A stretch of DNA of 64,000 bases, taken from the NCBI GenBank assembly GCA_036785325.1, contig JAXIVH010000134.1, positions 401,115 to 465,114 on the forward strand. The letters are read 5' to 3'. Of this stretch, positions 46,101-58,209 are shown in pieces. The notes under the pieces are model-generated. The model was not told the DNA's origin. It did no database searches and was given only the letters and a program-made list of their open reading frames with translations. A program made the position numbers and the translations under genes. The stretch is from Urophycis tenuis (Eukaryota > Chordata > Actinopteri > Gadiformes > Phycidae). How positions within the stretch are numbered: the stretch's first letter is position 1; each line of letters begins with the position of its first letter.

Positions 46101-49100
46101 TCTCTGTCACCGCCTCCACACAGTCCAGCTTCATCCCCACCACGGAGCTCGCCTTCCTCACCAGCTTGTTCAGCTTACTGGCCCCACCGCTCCCGATGCC
46201 TCCTCCCCAGCACACGACGGCGAAGAAGGTGACACTGGCTACCACCGACTGGTAGAACATCCGTAGCAGCCTAGTGCACACATTGAAGGATCTGAGCCTC
46301 CTCAGGAGGAACAGCCTGCTCTGTCCCTTCCTGTAGAGGGCCTCGGTATTGTCAGACCAGTCCAGTTTGTTGTTTAGGTGCACCCCAAGAAACTTGCAGG
46401 TATCCACCATCTCCACCTCTTCCCCCTTTATGGAAACCGGTAATGGGGGACTCTTCCTGCGTCTGAACTCCACCACCAGCTCCTTGGTTTTCCCTGTGTT
46501 GAGCTGAAGGTGGTTCCCGTCACACCATCCCACAAAGTTCTTCACCAGTTCCCTGTACTCCTCCTCCTCGTTGTCTGTGATGCATCCAACAATGGAGGAG
46601 TCGTCCGAGAACTTCTGCAGGTGGCATGTTCGGGAGTTGTAGCAGAAATCCGAGGTGTAGAGGGTGAAAAGGAATGGTGAAAGTACAGTTCCCTGGGGTG
46701 TGCCGGTGTTGCTAGTCACCATGTCTGACAAGCAGTGTCGCAGTCTGACATACTGCGGTCTGTCCGTGAGGTAGTCCGTAATCCATGCCACCATGTCAGG
46801 ATCGACCTGCATCACCAGGAGCTTCTCAGCCAGCCGGTCTGGCTGGACGGTGTCAAAAGCACTGGAGAAGTCGAAGAACATGATTCTCACCATGCTCTGT
46901 GGCCTCTCCAGGTGTGTGTAAGCTCTGTGAAGCAGGTAGATGATGGCATCCTCCACGCCGATGTGGGTCTGGTACGCAAACTGCAATGGGTCCAGGCAGT
47001 CGCGCGCCCTGGGCTTGAGATGGTCCAGAACCAATCTCTCAAAGGTCTTCATGACGTGTGACGTTAGTGCCACAGGTCTGAAGTCCCCTGGAGCGTTGGG
47101 ACGACCCTTCTTCGGCACAGGGACTACGCAGGAAGTCTTCCATAGAGTTGGTACCTTTTTCAGCCTCAGGGAGAGGCCGAAAAGGTTCGTGAAAACTCCT
47201 GCCAGCTGCTCCGCACAGATCTTGAGCACCCTCGGGCTGATGTCATCGGGTCCTCTGGCCTTGTTCGACCTGATCCTTGTGAGCTGCCGTCTCACGTGGC
47301 TGGTGTTGATGGTTGGGGTTGTTATTACTGGGGTCACAGGTGTAGTCGGGGGTGTGGCGAGGGGGTGACTGTCCTCTGGGCCGGACATTGGTCCAGCCTC
47401 CCTGTGAGTGTGGAACGGGAGAGAGAGGGAGGGTGGAGCAGGGAGGGGAGGTGCAGACGCTGCCATGCCCGGATCTGGTGGTCCAGCAGGGAGATGAGAA
47501 GGGCAGGAGGGGGGAAGGGGAGTTCAAGGTCTGGCCCCAGTTGGTGAGTCAAATCTGTTGAAAAACAGGTTTAACTCATCGGCCCATTCCTTTGTCCCCT
47601 CCTGTGATCCTCCGGCAGTTTTAATGCCGGTAATGGTTCTCACCCCTGCCCACACCTCTCGGGAGTTGTTCTGCTGCAGCTTCTCCTCTATCCTGATTTT
47701 GTAGCAGGCCTTAGCCCTCCTAAGTTCCCTCCTCAGCCGGTCATGTTTCTATTGTTCTCTACTACACAAGGTCATGTTTCTATGGTTCTCTACTACAACA
47801 CAAGGTCATGTTTCTATGGTTCTCTACTACACAAGGTCATGTTTGTGTAGTAGAGTAGGGGGAGGAGGGAGAGGAGGAGGAGGGAGGATAAAGGGGAACG
47901 CACCACAGACCCTACGGTTGGTGGACGACCCGCTCTGTCCACCCGCTCTACACATTGAGATACTGCCACCCCTATTAATTGAGAAAGTACAAAAAGCTTC
48001 TGTATTCGTTAAGGATTTTCTTTCTGTTCAACAGGTGATTTGACCCGAGGCTTCATGTATTTCAACCAGAGTCTCTACTTTATTTCTCCTACTAAGAGGA
48101 ACTGGACGGCCAGTCGAGATTACTGTTTGCAAAGAAATGCAGACCTGGTAGTTATCAACAGCAGGGAAGAACAGGTGACAGTGTGTGTGTGGGTGTTTGT
48201 GAGTGTGAGAGCGTGTGTGTGTTGTTAGCTGGGTTGTCATGACAACAGATACTAATCCTATTGGAAACAGGGGTTTGTCAGCAGTTTTAGGGGTTCTTCC
48301 TGGATCGGACTGAGTGGGCGAGACACAAAGGGGAACCTCAAGTGGGTGGATGGTACCGACATGACTTCAAGGTCAGGCTGAAGACTCAGCAGCATCTGTT
48401 CTCTGAGAGTGACAGAGTGGTATCACCTCAACACTGTGCTCAACGTTCTACTCCTTGTGGTTTTCAGTTGGAGACGCAGTGAACCACGCGATGGCGGTGG
48501 AGTAGAAGACTGTGTAGCATGCGATGGCAGATGGTCTGAAGAACCGTGTGACAGACTGCACCACGGGATCTGTGAGAAGGTCACAGAACATCTGGAAGCT
48601 GACCTGAAGAAAGAGGGTATGTTGACTTTGTTTGTGTTCATGAGTGTAGAATTGTTCATCCTTTCTATTCTCTGTATACATATGCTATGAATGGAAAGGT
48701 GGTTGGATGTGTTTACCTCTGACCAGGGTCTGTGTCTGCTATTGATGTCTGGTTTATGTGTTTGCTTGATGGAACCGCCGTTTGTAAACTCGATGAAATG
48801 ACACCTGCATCTGGTTCTCCCCACACCCCCACCCCACCCACTGGAGATGTACCAGTTTTCTAAAGCAAAAACTGACAAAGCAAAAGTCAGGAAATTAGTA
48901 TAATGAAGGTCTATTCGGCTCATATTTGGCTATTATATTATAAGTTGAGATGGCAGATCAAATTGAGGATTCATTTGTGTATTCCATTTAGATTAAAGAA
49001 CCAATCACCAAAATGCATAGTCAAAGTTTTAGTCTATAGAAAAGTAATCTTTCTTCATTCAGGCAAACCATTATTGAACAGAAAACTCAGTCAAGCTGAA

Positions 49101-50771
49101 ATATTACAACAGTAAAATAAAGAGGCAAGTGACCATTAACAACAAATAAACAGGCATAGATTAGGCTATAATAAAACATCTTCAATCAAAAATAAAATCT
49201 TAAAATAAATGAAATTACAACGTACATGTAATGTAAACAGTATTCTGTCCAACTAGGACAACAAATGAAAGATCTTCTGAAAAACATTCCCAGTGTGCGT
49301 TTATCTGTGTTTTGCGTACATGAGTTTTAATTGGAGCTGGTTTTGCGTTCTCCTCCACAAGCTCCTGACTCTTATCTCTGAGCTGGAGTGTCTTCCCCTC
49401 CCTGGGACTTTGTAGATGCTGCATATGCTATATTTAATGGATTTTTAATCACGTATGAAAAGGCAGGCGAGAAAACTGGATCTGAATCTTCTGTGTCACC
49501 CTCTGGCTTTGTGAGCGAGTGATGGCCGTGTTTTGGTGCTGCATCTCCAGATACCTGTTGGACAACGTTGACTCACCTGGTACTGGTTTCTTGTCTTCAG
49601 TGACGGACACAGAGGAGGAGGCCCCCAGCATCACAGCCTTCCACTTCAGTAGCACCGTGCTGCCCGTGGGCCACGCGGCCCGCTTCAGCTGTGATGCCAG
49701 CGGCACTCCTGAGCCCACCGTGGAGTGGCTGCACGACGGCCGGCCTCTGAAGAGGGGCGGCACGGACCCCCGATGGGAGCCTGCGGCCTGGGTGGAGAGG
49801 GGCTTCCTCTTGGTCAGAGGCCTGAGGTCTGGTGTGAACACGGTCTGCTGCGTGGCCAGCAACAGGGCTGGCACGGCCAATCACACTGCTCAGCTGATTG
49901 TCTTTGGTAAGATCTGGATCCAATGTATTGTATAGTATGTTGATGTATTCATAACATTGTAGATATGTTTATAACATTCTTGTTGACATATTTACAACAT
50001 TCTTGTCAATGCATACATAATATTGTTGTTTATGTATTATTAACATTGTTGTGTGTATAAATAAATAACATTTCTGTTGGTATATTCATACTATTCTTGT
50101 TCCTGTTCATTCTCATTAGCTCAATATTACACCAGACGTCTGCTTTGTGGGGAAACACCTCATCAGTGTGTTTCTGTGTGTTCAGCAGCCTAATCATGTC
50201 TTGTTGTCCCTCAGATGCCTGTGAACTCACACTGGACCCAAACACAGCCCACAGAGAACTCTCTCTGTCTGAGGACAACAGAAAGGTGACGGTGGTTAGA
50301 GAGCAGCAGTCGTATCCTGATCACCCAGAGAGATTTTACTTCCGGTCCCAGGTGTTGTGTAGAGAGGCTCTGACTGGCCGCTGTTACTGGGAGGTAGAGA
50401 GGAAAGGACCTGTTGTTATAGGAGTGACATACAGAGGAATCACAAGGGTGAGGGGTGAGGGTGAGGACAGCAGCCTTGGAGGGAACAACAAGTCCTGGAG
50501 TCTTTATTGTGATGATGTTGGTTACACTGCCTTGTACAACAATAGTAGAACAGACATACGTCTCCCCCCCGCTGGCTCTAACAGAGTAGGAGTGTATCTG
50601 GACCGGCCTGCTGGCACTCTGTCCTTCTACAGAGTGTCCCCAGATGTAGGAGGGTCCTCAGACACACTGACACACATCCACACCTTCAGGTCCACATTCA
50701 CCCAGGAGGACCTCCTCCCTGGGTTTGGGTTATGGAGGGTTGGTAGCTCAGTGTCTCTGTGTCGGTTGTAG
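40874..50771 (+). CDS. Type II CTLD-Ig-PRY-SPRY membrane protein, copy 3
   Basis: Proposed exons: 40874-40964, 43734-43805, 44027-44071, 48035-48174, 48271-48371, 48468-48616, 49601-49906, 50215-50771; 486 aa. Splice borders and phases match copies 1 and 2; the exon 6 donor is stronger here (gtatgt). The cytoplasmic tail has REETRRRRC. The CTLD has SFRGSSW and TKGNLKW changes and the extra Cys also seen in copy 2. B30.2 has ERFYFRSQV in place of ERFDSWPQV and a shortened FGLWRVGSSV near the end. Intron 3 is enlarged by about 2.7 kb of minus-strand Rex1 LINE DNA, which could affect splicing or carry a premature poly(A) signal, but the coding exons are intact. Confidence 0.65.
41158..41462 (+). 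mobile_element. tRNA-derived SINE (type B) in intron 1, unit 3
   Basis: Same insertion as at 9,346. Confidence 0.75.
41640..43143. repeat. Fold-back element, unit 3, with an internal insertion
   Basis: The left arm and loop match unit 2. The inner part of the right arm is replaced, from about 42,106 to 43,040, by about 935 bp of unrelated sequence containing a (GT)n tract. The outer right arm resumes at ccactctgccaccagatgg. CRE-like sites lie at 41,642-41,649 and 43,134-43,141. Confidence 0.75.
42106..43040. other. Unrelated insertion within the unit 3 fold-back
   Basis: About 935 bp with no match elsewhere in the window and no recognisable gene. It contains a (GT)n tract at about 42,930-42,974. 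No clear terminal repeats or target duplication were found, so a deletion/insertion event is as likely as transposition. Confidence 0.4.
43172..43428 (+). mobile_element. SINE type A relative in intron 1, unit 3
   Basis: Equivalent of 9,886-10,139, preceded by a (GT)n tract and the fold-back element. Confidence 0.65.
44745..45024. repeat. About 31-bp minisatellite in intron 3, unit 3 (left part)
   Basis: Same monomer; broken at 45,024 by the Rex1 insertion and resumed at 47,739. Confidence 0.8.
45025..45778 (-). mobile_element. Rex1 LINE 3' end, second of two joined copies, unit 3 intron 3
   Basis: Minus orientation. It repeats the last part of the Rex1 coding region (CTRLLRMVYQPAVASVTFF) and then its own 3' UTR, ending in four gataa-type tail repeats at 45,025-45,048. 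Confidence 0.75.
45779..47738 (-). mobile_element. Rex1 LINE, 5'-truncated, private to unit 3 intron 3
   Basis: Inserted in the 31-bp minisatellite: the left flank ends in tactacacaa and the right resumes with ggtcatgtttct. It encodes most of a Rex1 reverse transcriptase. The endonuclease part is missing. Confidence 0.85.
45886..47466 (-). pseudogene. Rex1 reverse transcriptase, 5'-truncated
   Basis: An open 526-codon frame with GDFRPVALTS, DFSSAFDTV (about 199-207), GTPQGTVLSP (255-264) and FSDD (286-289, the Rex1/CR1 form of the catalytic motif), ending in FIPSAIRLYNTST. Sequence upstream to 47,738 carries earlier coding (WAGVRTITGIKTAGG) in another frame ending in a stop near 47,530, so the copy is broken as well as truncated. 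No endonuclease domain is present. Confidence 0.8.
48035..48616 (+). CDS. C-type lectin-like domain exons of copy 3
   Basis: Exons 48035-48174, 48271-48371 and 48468-48616. Exon 1 protein is unchanged from copies 1 and 2. Exon 2 has five residue changes from copy 1 (SFRGSSWIGL, TKGNLKW). Exon 3 has the extra Cys. Confidence 0.85.
49601..49906 (+). CDS. Ig-like exon of copy 3
   Basis: 306-nt phase 1-1 exon, with a single residue change (Ser to Phe in AFHFSSTV) from copy 1. Confidence 0.8.
50215..50771 (+). CDS. PRY-SPRY (B30.2) terminal exon of copy 3
   Basis: 557-nt terminal exon with intact core motifs. It shares VRGEGED and CDDVGYTALYNNSRTDIR with copy 2 but has its own ERFYFRSQV and LWRVGSS segments. 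Confidence 0.9.
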
Positions 50772-50842
<71 letters not shown>

Positions 50843-51236
50843 GTGAGAGTTATAATCTGAGCGTTGTGGGGGGCCTAAAAATGACAGAGAGTGAGAGAGA
50901 GAGAAGATGGCACAAAGCCAGTATTGAAATATTATGCCAAGGAGACCCATTGCTCAAGGGGAGAACACAGTTCAGCCCTTTCTTTATCATTTGGAATATT
51001 GATGCTGTTACTGTAATCTTGTTCAGTGTAGCCCTCTTATACTCCCACTTTCTAGTCATTACATGAATGCTAGAATACATATAATAGCTGCTACTTCCTC
51101 ATTAAATTGAAAAACATGATTTGTGATTCAAATACTGGTTGTTGGTGATGTAATGTGAACCCCCACAGATGTCTGATTTTACTGTTTTCATGTGAGCTCA
51201 GAGCCCTCCTTATGGGAGCTCAGTTCCCACATACTA

Positions 51237-52529
51237 TAGTACACACTGTACACACACATAGTACACATACATAGTACACACACAGTACACATACATAGTA
51301 TACACACATAGTACACACAGTACACACACATAGTACACATACATAGTATACACACACAGTACACACACATAGTACACATACATAGTACACACAGTACACA
51401 CACATAGTACACATACATAGTATACACACACAGTACACACACATAGTACACATACATAGTATACACACACAGTTCACACACATAGTACACATAGTAAACA
51501 TACATAGTATATACACACAGTACACACACATAGTGCACATACATAGTATATACACACAGTACACACACATTACACACACATATAGTACACATACATAGTA
51601 CACACACAGTACACACACATAGTATACACACATAGTACACACAGTACACACACATAGTACACATACATAGTATACACACACAGTACACACACATAGTACA
51701 CATACATAGTACACACAGTACACACACATAGTACACATACATAGTATACACACACAGTACACACACATAGTACACATACATAGTATACACACACAGTTCA
51801 CACACATAGTACACATAGTAAACATACATAGTATATACACACAGTACACACACATAGTGCACATACATAGTATATACACACAGTACACACACATTACACA
51901 CACATATAGTACACATACATAGTACATACACACAGTACACACACATACTACACATACATAGTAAACACACAGTACACACACATAGTACACATAAATAGTA
52001 TACACACAGTACACACACATAGTACACATACCTAGTACATACACACAGTACACACACATAGTACACATACATAGTATACACACAGTACACACACATAGTA
52101 CACATACATAGTATACACACACAGTACACAGAGTACACACACATAGTACACATACATAGTATATACACACAGTACACACACATAATACACACACATAGTA
52201 CACATACATAGTATACACACAGTACACACACATAGTGCACATACATATTATACACGCACAGTACACACACATAGTACACATACATAGTATATACACATAG
52301 TACACACATAGTACACATACATAGTATATACACATAGTACACACATAGTACACACAGTACACACATAGTACACATGCATAGTATACACACAGTACACAAA
52401 GTACAATTACATAGTACACATACATAGTATACACACACAGTACACACACATAGCACTCATACATAGTATACACACATAGTACACACAAAAAGTACACACA
52501 CATATTTTACACACACATAGTACACACAC
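51237..52529. repeat. TACACA-type satellite, unit 3 (left block)
   Basis: Expanded to about 1.29 kb, with an internal duplication of about 320 bp (variant cattacacacacatatag near 51,569 and again near 51,892). Continues at 53,010-53,205. Confidence 0.85.
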
Positions 52530-53010
52530 AGATAAAATAAGATTAGATAAGATATTCCTTTATTAATCCCCCTTAGGAGAAATTCACAGTGACCAGCAGT
52601 ACAGTGGGATAAAGGAGTGCACTAAAAAACAGAGTATAAACAATAAACAGTAAATAGATTTACATTATATGAGAGCTCTTAGAATCAAATCAAATGACAA
52701 CCTACTATATACATACATAGTAATCATCCTATTGAAGGTGAACTGTGCAATTGGTTGATGAGTCTGACTAAGATGTAAATATAAATATAAATGTGCAGAT
52801 GTAAATTGTGCAAAGTAAATGTGCAAATGTAGAGGATTTCACAGGTAATGTAAGAAGACATAAATAACGCCGGTTTAGGCAACAGTCCTGAGGTGTGGGG
52901 TGTGGTGTTCAGTCCATTATCAGGAGGTTTTGGGGCTTTCAAGATGTTGGGAGCCGGTGGTTGAGGTGTGGTAGAGTCTGATGGCTGATGGGATGAAAGA
53001 GCCCCCCAAG
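52530..53010 (-). mobile_element. Rex1 LINE 3' end, 5'-truncated, unit 3
   Basis: Equivalent of 15,868-16,344. Confidence 0.75.
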
Positions 53011-53135
53011 TACACACACACAGTCCACACAAATAGTATACACACACAGTACACACAAACACACACCTTGCACATAATTCACATACACACATACACAGTA
53101 CACACATTGTAAACACACACATCCATCCATCCATC

Positions 53136-53200
<65 letters not shown>

Positions 53201-53876
53201 CACACAATCATACATGCATGAAAAATACACACTGTATTGTGGTTGATTTAAATACATACACTCAGCTATACTCAAAATGCTTCATTTTTTTGGGCCTCTG
53301 AAAAGTTTAGAATGATAAGCCATGAAAGAAATTGGCTTTGAAGATTTTCCCTAGGTTCATTATACAGGTTGTACAAATAGTTTATATATAATGTAACATG
53401 TATTTACAATATTGATTCATTGTAAATCACAACACGTTTAGACTATAACATTTTGTATATTTTTAGACATGAACAGTTTTGTACTAAAGAGCGCTGACAT
53501 CATTTTGTATTTTGATAAGCCTGAATTAAAGCAGATGTAATATGATGTTCATAATGACAAAAGATAATGATGTTGTGAATCCCTTTGAAATGAATATTGA
53601 TTCCTCATGTTCTGTTGGGAACAACATGGCAGCAGAACATGTTCAGTTATTAACCATATGTGCACACCTGTTTAGGATTTGTAATGTCTGCTACTTCTAT
53701 TATTTTAGTTCCTCTCTCTATTGTGTAAATGTAATGGACTATTTTACTGTTGCATTTGTTGATTGTTGCATAATGGTAATAAACAACTCAGTGGACCATC
53801 TGAATGTTCTGGAGTGTTCAGAAGATGATTCTTTTGGTTTTCATTATAATGCTAACACAAGCGTCTTAAGAAAAGG

Positions 53877-53878
53877 AC

Positions 53879-53929
<51 letters not shown>

Positions 53930-53930
53930 T
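53877..53930. repeat. (TAA)n microsatellite at the unit 3/unit 4 junction
   Basis: About 50 bp of taa repeats between the same tail and head sequences as the other junctions. Confidence 0.9.
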
Positions 53931-54095
53931 AGAAAATGTAATTCCACACGAGGAATTACTTGTGCATAGGAATGCCCGTGATCATTGAATTGAATTCAGT
54001 TGAGGCTGCCTGAGCTGGAAAGCAATTAGCGGAGCCAATCGTAATAATTGGAAATCTAGGCTCCCTGTTATCTGTATGAGTTTATTTGCTTTTTG

Positions 54096-54510
54096 TTCAT
54101 TTGACCCGTTATATGGTACATAGGAGCAGTGGGGCTGCTGTGTTCATTTGACCCATTCTATGGTACATAGGAGCAGTGGGGCTGCTGTGTTCATTTGACC
54201 CATCCTATGGTACATAGGAGCAGTGGGCTGCTGTGTTCATTTGACCCGTCCTTTGGTACATAGGAGCAGTGGGGTTGCTGTGTTCATTTGACCCATCCTA
54301 TGGTACATAGGAGCAGTGGGGCTGCTGTGTTCATTTGACCCATCCTATGGTACATAGGAGCAGTGGGGCTGCTGTGTTCATTTGACCCATCCTATGGTAC
54401 ATAGGAGCAGTGGGGCTGCTGTGTTCATTTGACCCATCCTATGGTACATAGGAGCAGTGGGGCTGCTGTGTTCATTTGACCCATCCTATGGTACATAGGA
54501 GCAGTGGGGC
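54096..54510. repeat. About 47-bp minisatellite, unit 4
   Basis: About nine monomers, same family and orientation; opposite-orientation monomer near 54,565-54,610. Confidence 0.85.
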
Positions 54511-54639
54511 AGTGGGCCCCCAACTTGCTCCACGAGCTGCTGAACATAGCAGATGAACATCAAATGAACACAGCAGCCCCACTGTTCCTATGTACCATAG
54601 GATGGGTCAAATGCAGACCAATCCCCTCCACCCCCTTCC

Positions 54640-54885
54640 CTTGGGGCGACGATGGCTCAGTGGTTAGAGCGGGTGGACAGAGCGGGTCGTCCACCAACCG
54701 TAGGGTCGCTGGTTCGATCCCCTCGATTCCCCTCCTCCAACTGTCCGCATGTTGAAGTGTCCTTGAGCAAGACACTGAACCCCAACTTGCCCCCCTGGGC
54801 TGAACATAGAGGTGACCCAATAGGATGGGTCAAATGCAGAGAACAAATTTCCCCGCTGTGGGATGAATAAAGAACTGTGTTTCTT
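54640..54885 (+). mobile_element. tRNA-derived SINE (type A), unit 4
   Basis: Equivalent of the copy at 1,592 in the truncated fourth unit. Confidence 0.7.
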
Positions 54886-55584
54886 ACTGGCACTGGAACT
54901 CATTTCCACCATACAACGATCATTCACAAGTATACCTTTTAAAGTAAAATGACTCCTCTGAATCTGGGTAATGTCATGGACAATAACTAGGGTTGCCAAC
55001 CATCCCTTGAAAAAACAGAATCGTCCCGTATTGAGCTGAAAAGGGACGCGCTTTGTCCCGTATTACTGTGAGAGTCAAACAATAGTCAGGAAAAATGCCA
55101 ATGGAAAATGAATAACAGGGCGCTTTATATGAACATTTACGGTAAAGTTGTTCCCAGGCCCTGTCCTTCCTTATTCAGTTAATTTTGTTATTTTGTATTG
55201 AAGTGAATTGCTGGATATTCATTTTTTTTTCCATGTGCTCATGTCATTAAAAAAAATAGGCATCTAATTCAATTCAGGTTTGAGTCAAACAGTTAAAAAA
55301 TTGTTTAGCCCAAAAAAAATAAATAAAAAAAATTCAAAACGTCAGGAAGGGTGACGGCAATGGGGTCAACCGGACCTGCCAATGAGGTGTCCCTTATTTA
55401 ACTGACCCTTCCATTACTTTCTATCCAAGATAACCAACCCTTCCAGTGGTCTATCCAGATGATACTTTACTGTCTGTTGATTCCTCTGTGGCCTCTGAGG
55501 CCTACAGAGTCCAGTTGTGTTCAGTTGTACTACTACTTGTGTGCTACAGTTGTTTCTGTAGTACAGACACAACATGACGTTGGC

Positions 55585-56470
55585 ATCAAATTCAAGATGA
55601 TGCTACTGGCCTACAAAGCAGTTAATGGAACTGCCCCTACCTACCTCCAAACATTAGTGAAACCCCACGCCCCTGCTCGAGCACTCTGCTCAACTACCTC
55701 AGCTGGTCCGCTGGTACCTCCATCACTAAAAGAAGGGAAAAGGTTGCAAGATCACTCTCTCAACTCTTCTCAAGACACTTGACACACTCTTTGACACTCT
55801 GACGACCGTGGCAGATAGGAGGATGCTGTCCAGGCTACGGACTATCTTGGACAATGCCTCTCACCCTCTCTTTTCCACCCTGGCCCAGCAGAGGAGTACC
55901 TTTAGCAGAAAACTCTTCTCACCTAGAATCACCACAGAGCGACGCAGGAAATCATTCCTGCCCTTTGGTCATCAAACTGTATAATTCGTCATTATCATCT
56001 CAGTAATGACTGCATAACTGGTCATTCCTCTTACCTAATCTTACATGCTACATCTTTGTGTATGCTATTTACTTTTATAGTGTATGCCTAGATGTATGTA
56101 CATTTATGTATTTTTTTGTATATTGTTACATAGGTTTATATTATATATCTATATATTTTAACACTCTACTATACATAGAGTGTCTGTCTTTTCTTTTTTT
56201 TTGTTAACAAATGCAATTTCCCTCAGGGATCATTAAAGTATTTCTGTCTGTCTGTCTGTCTTCTCCGTTTTGGCACCGCAGTGGTGGAAATGAGGTCCCT
56301 ACCAATGTCAGGACTGTCAGGAGTCACTCCCCATCTTCTGGAAGAGACTCAACACCCACTTGTTCTGATGCATACCCTCTATCTATATTTCATCCTTAAA
56401 AAAAAAAAAAAGGACTTTCCAACTCTTATTGCTGCGCAGTTCTTCATCAACGCTGTAAAACACAGAACTG
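55585..56470 (+). mobile_element. Nested LINE remnants, unit 4
   Basis: Same structure as at 2,550-3,480; unit homology is lost about 25 bp downstream. Confidence 0.6.
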
Positions 56471-56498
56471 TGCCTTTTGCTTGCTGCAACAATCATAA

Positions 56499-57000
56499 TA
56501 AATATTTCATGTCGGTTTCAAAGACTGGTTGACTTTTCATTGACTCTGCATGCTTTGTTTGACCCTAGACGGAATTCACAACTTCAACAACAGGAACAAG
56601 GCAAATGCCAATTTACAGATGTTTCAGTTTATCGCTTTAATACCATTTGTTGGGAAATTGAAGGTATATAATATCAACGTAATACCAAAAAAAAGCACAA
56701 TGGTGAAGGTCGGCTGTTCATTTCATGCTCTGAATTGCAAGTCGCAAAGTAAAAATAAAAATGCAATGGTTTCAATGGGGAACGTTTCAAAAACATGCTC
56801 TGCTTAAAAAAAAAACAAACAGCTAAAATCTCGTTCTAGATCTGAATCCGGTTCGGGATCTACTTAAAAAAAAAACTAGAAATATACTAAAAACACAGAC
56901 AGACAAACTCACTTTCACACTCACTCAAGTACACAAATCCATTTAAAGAAGCACTTTTTTTTTTTTTTTTTTTTTTAAGGCGCACATTTGCAGTTCATTG
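56499..57000. other. Right flank, AT-rich, no gene recognised
   Basis: Begins where unit 4 homology stops. It contains short poly-A runs and, near 56,956-56,978, a poly-T run. No exon is recognised. Confidence 0.4.
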
Positions 57001-57004
57001 GTGT

Positions 57005-57145
57005 TCAGCTCATCCATGTGTAATTGTAGTTGCTCATGTGCACGTGCCGCAGGGCAGTCTTCCCCAGGGTGGGGAGCTGCTGGAGCTGGTGCACACTGGC
57101 AGGATGGAGGCCAGAGGAGGAGAGCTCTCCCCCGCACTCACCCAC
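57005..57145 (-). CDS. Possible terminal exon of an unidentified minus-strand gene
   Basis: GC-rich segment preceded on the minus strand by a C-run ending in CAG. It reads 46 codons (VHQLQQLPTLGKTALRHVHM within) to a TGA at 57,005-57,007. It is phase 0, compatible with the exon-like segment at 63,046-63,176. No family is recognised and other frames are also open, so this is tentative. Confidence 0.2.
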   Translation of the reverse strand: MGECGGELSSSGLHPASVHQLQQLPTLGKTALRHVHMSNYNYTWMS

Positions 57146-57239
57146 CTGGGGGGGGGGGGGGGAGGGAGGGAGAAGGGAGGAGAGAGAGGGGGGGGAGGGA
57201 GATGGAAAGAGACAACACGAGTTGAAGTTTTCATTCAGG

Positions 57240-58190
57240 GGATGTTACATTTGCATTTACATTGAGGGGGCGTTTAGCAAGACACTTTTATCCAAAGCGA
57301 GTTACAAAAAGTGCATTCGTCAGAAGAAGGTGATACATTTAATTTCCGTCAATACAGTACATCTTTAGCAGGCTTTTTCTCAGTTTTAGCTTTTGTGATG
57401 TGCCTACATTCAAATGGCCACAACTTCTCCAAATATCATCAGATTTCCATGTGTTACACATCGTTGGAAAGCTTAGAAACTACCAATTCAGAATCTGAAG
57501 AAGAAAATGCCCCAGGGACGACTTGCGTCCCTAGTTTCCATGACTTGACACATTTGTCAGAAGAAGGTGAAACATTTCATTGCTTGCTAATACAGTAAGA
57601 AAGTCAACCAGCAACAAGTTTCAAGCATTTCAATCGCTACGTTAACCATTGCTAGTATACAACATCTCTGACTAAGTGCTGAGTTACAAAGAGCGATCAA
57701 ACTGCCAAGACGTACAACATACAAGAGCTTAGAGGTTGTTTTTTTAGTTTGTTTTTTTAAATAGAGGTAGAGGATGGATGTTATGCAGGGTTCAGGTGAA
57801 CTCTGAACAAGTGGGTCTTGAGTCTCTTCCAGAAGATGGGGAGTGACTCCTGACAGTCCTGACATTGGCAGGGAGCTCGTTTCCACCACTGCGGTGCCAA
57901 TACGGAGAAGAGTTGAGATTTCGCCATCCGACCTTTTCCCACCTTTTAGTGATGGAGGTACCAGTCGACCAGAGGTAGTTTAACGGAGTGCTAAAGCAGG
58001 GGCGTTGTGTTTCACTAACGCTCGGAGGTAGGTAGGGGGCAGTTCCATTCACGGCTTTGTGGGCCTAGTAGCATCGTCTTGAATTTGACGCGAGCCACCA
58101 CAGGGAGCCAGTGGAGGTCATGGAAGAGGTCATGTTGGAGAATACACAAATGCAAACTCGGCCCGGTTGGTAGCTTTCACAAGCGGATTC
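57240..58190 (-). mobile_element. L2-like LINE 3' end with internal insertion, right flank
   Basis: The minus strand encodes PPSVSETQRP, then WHRSGGNELPANVRTVRSHS, matching the outer LINE fragment of the array units but without the inner insertion. The 3' UTR includes the common fish motif tttatccaaagcga near 57,288. A sequence of about 230 bp (about 57,330-57,555) interrupts the UTR; the motif gtcagaagaaggtga flanks it on both sides. Confidence 0.65.
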
Positions 58191-58209
58191 GAGTAAGTGT
58201 TTGTAAAGC

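Larger units (their letters stand above)
36300..53880 (+). repeat. Tandem array unit 3 (about 17.6 kb)
   Basis: Third copy of the unit. Private features are Rex1 LINE sequence inside intron 3 of the gene (45,025-47,738), an extra insertion within the fold-back element (about 42,106-43,040), the longest TACACA satellite (51,237-52,529), and the shortest head minisatellite (about five monomers). Confidence 0.85.
53880..56498 (+). repeat. Tandem array unit 4, truncated (head only)
   Basis: Repeats the head of the unit (minisatellite, SINE, nested LINE remnants), then diverges at tgctgcaacaatcataa near 56,490-56,498; units 1-3 continue into the gene-bearing part. There is no gene copy here. Its near-2,210 region (55,221 onward) matches unit 1 rather than units 2 and 3. 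Confidence 0.8.
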
